Shown here piece after piece: positions 63,010-64,000 of a DNA stretch of 64,000 nucleotides. Both the position numbers and the translations under genes were made by a program. The DNA is from Crotophaga sulcirostris. Its lineage: Eukaryota > Chordata > Aves > Cuculiformes > Crotophagidae. The notes under the pieces were generated by a model. It was not told the DNA's origin and ran no database searches. It saw only the letters and a program-made list of their open reading frames with translations. Every line of letters begins with the position of its first letter. Position 1 is the stretch's first letter. The stretch covers positions 153,178 to 217,177 of the forward strand of contig VYZB01000520.1 in the NCBI GenBank assembly GCA_013397455.1, read 5' to 3'.

Positions 63010-64000
63010 GAAGGCCGTTAGCTGTGAGCATTTCTGGGGGCCAGCGGCTGCAGCCTTCGCCGGCCGAGCGGAGGCCGCGGGCCGGGGCCTGGCGGTGCCG
63101 CGCGCAGGTCTCGCCTCAGCCGGAGCCAGAGCAGCGCTGCCGGCAGCCCCCGCCGCCGCTCGCGCCGGCTGCTGCGTTTGCTAACCAGGAGACAGGCGAG
63201 GAGAAGGAGGAAAAGCAAGCGTCTTCAGGGAACTCGGCAACAGTAGCATCCAGACCGCTACAGCGGCTTTCTCGTCTGTCAGAGAGAAAGCGAGCGAGCT
63301 GCCACCCGGCCAGCCACGGGGCTGCCTCAGGCCGCTCCTGCGTGCTTTGGGGTGCAACCCCGAGCATTCTCAGGGCGCCGAGGGGCGGCTGCGGGCACCT
63401 GTGGGCTCGCCCCCCGCCCAGCCCGCTGCCCCGCGCCGAGCCGACCCCTCCCGAAGCACTTGTTCCTTCCCCCCTCGGGCACTAACTTTGTTATGGGGGC
63501 ACCGCCACTGCCGCTGCCGGGAGGGCGGGAGAGAGAGGCCGCGAGCCAGGGCAGGGGCCAAGAGCACATACTGGGGGGACTGCGGGTACCTGTCCGCTCC
63601 CCGCGTGACACGGTCTCCGGCAGGGGACAGGAGCCCTGCCCAGACACGACCGTGCGGCACCGTGACTGCAGCCCCACCGCACGACACGGGAACAGCCCGA
63701 GGGGCGCACACACCCGGGGCGGCGGGAGGGGAACCCCCATACACCCTCTCCCCCCCGTGCCTAGCGGCGCCCCTCCGCACAAACCCGGAGCACGAGCGGC
63801 GGGAGGGGGCTCCCCCCGTGCCCCGTACTCGTGCCGGGGTGCCGGGGCGCACGCACGCTGAGCCGGAGCAGCGGGAGCGGGGACTCGGGGCGGCGGGGCT
63901 ACCCCCCGCGTGCACCGCGCCCCGCCGGAGCGCCGCCAGGGGTAACGCGAGCGCACGGCAGTGCGGAGCCCGGCCGGGGCAGGGCACCCCGCACCCGGGC
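63010..64000. promoter_or_regulatory. CpG island, probable promoter/first-exon region
   Basis: From about 63,010 to the window end the sequence switches abruptly from AT-rich to strongly GC-rich, with CpG as frequent as GpC. In a vertebrate genome this marks an unmethylated CpG-island promoter. GC-box-like (Sp1/KLF) sequences are visible on both strands: GGGGCGG at 63,382, CCCCGCCC at 63,412, GGGCGGG at 63,523, GGGGCGG at 63,716 and 63,887. No TATA box or clear initiator could be placed. Long open frames exist in most frames on both strands (for example 62,976-63,485 plus, 63,327-63,956 minus and 63,370-63,987 minus). They overlap, are rich in Pro, Arg, Gly and Ala, and match no family, as expected when stop codons are depleted by high GC. 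The island continues past the window edge. The gene it serves and its direction are unknown. Confidence 0.9.
63873..63898 (+). other. G-quadruplex motif in the CpG island
   Basis: Four G tracts, GGG (63,873-63,875), GGGG (63,879-63,882), GGGG (63,887-63,890) and GGGG (63,895-63,898), are joined by loops AGC, ACTC and CGGC. This satisfies the standard G3+N1-7 rule. Such motifs are common near CpG-island transcription starts; folding and function are inference. Confidence 0.7.

Noticed and set aside
63018..63218. Minus-strand frame whose first residues look like a signal peptide (Leu-rich)
   Set aside because: It would begin at TTG, not ATG, and the Leu run is simply the antisense of a purine-rich GAGGAGAAGGAGG tract.
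62976..63485. 169-codon plus-strand frame crossing into the CpG island
   Set aside because: It starts at TTG with no ATG near the beginning, is Arg/Pro/Ser/Ala-rich with no domain, and overlaps open frames on the other strand.
63327..63987. Long overlapping minus-strand open frames (about 205-209 codons) in the GC-rich end
   Set aside because: Two frames on the same strand and others on the opposite strand are open together, with Pro/Arg/Gly/Ala-rich sequence and no domain. This is the expected effect of high GC on stop-codon frequency.

Overview
This looks like avian nuclear DNA, or at least archosaur/turtle DNA. It is AT-rich single-copy sequence with no operon-like gene packing. Its only recognisable interspersed repeats are decayed CR1 LINE fragments ending in short 8-bp-type 3' repeats (GATTCTAT-like), the dominant repeat of bird genomes, plus a few probable very old CORE/MIR-type SINE remnants. 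The species cannot be fixed from the sequence alone.

Layout: (1) 1-640 is ordinary AT-rich DNA followed by an unexplained GC-rich block at about 395-640. (2) 641-62,850 is about 62 kb of gene-poor, AT-rich DNA. It carries four CR1 fragments: about 3201-4020 minus, 13132-13225 minus, 17840-18828 plus, and 29878-30345 minus. It also carries four tentative ancient SINE remnants near 16.05-16.14 kb, 37.2 kb, 43.14-43.29 kb and 47.53-47.65 kb, along with homopolymer runs, short tandem duplications and small inverted repeats. (3) About 63,010-64,000 is a sharp CpG island with several GC boxes and a G-quadruplex motif. It is almost certainly the promoter/first-exon region of a gene that lies mostly outside the window or has its introns here. 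Its transcription direction is not determinable from this sequence.

No protein-coding gene of the host could be supported. The short open reading frames in the AT-rich part are what chance gives. The overlapping long frames on both strands of the last kilobase reflect high GC, which depletes stop codons. The only recognisable protein similarity is to the reverse transcriptase/C-terminal region of CR1 ORF2, and all copies are truncated and broken. Two possible 3' splice acceptors followed by short open frames (49,945 and 58,424) and one ATG plus splice donor beside the CpG island (62,969-63,003) are given as speculation. No tRNA, rRNA, CRISPR array, bacterial-type element or recognisable endogenous virus was seen.

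So the window is best read as a gene desert, or a very long intron, flanking a CpG-island promoter at its right edge. I did not find a convincing new biological system. The observations most worth checking are the CpG island and its flanking desert, the ancient SINE remnants, the GC-rich block at the left end, and a few candidate exons and regulatory clusters.
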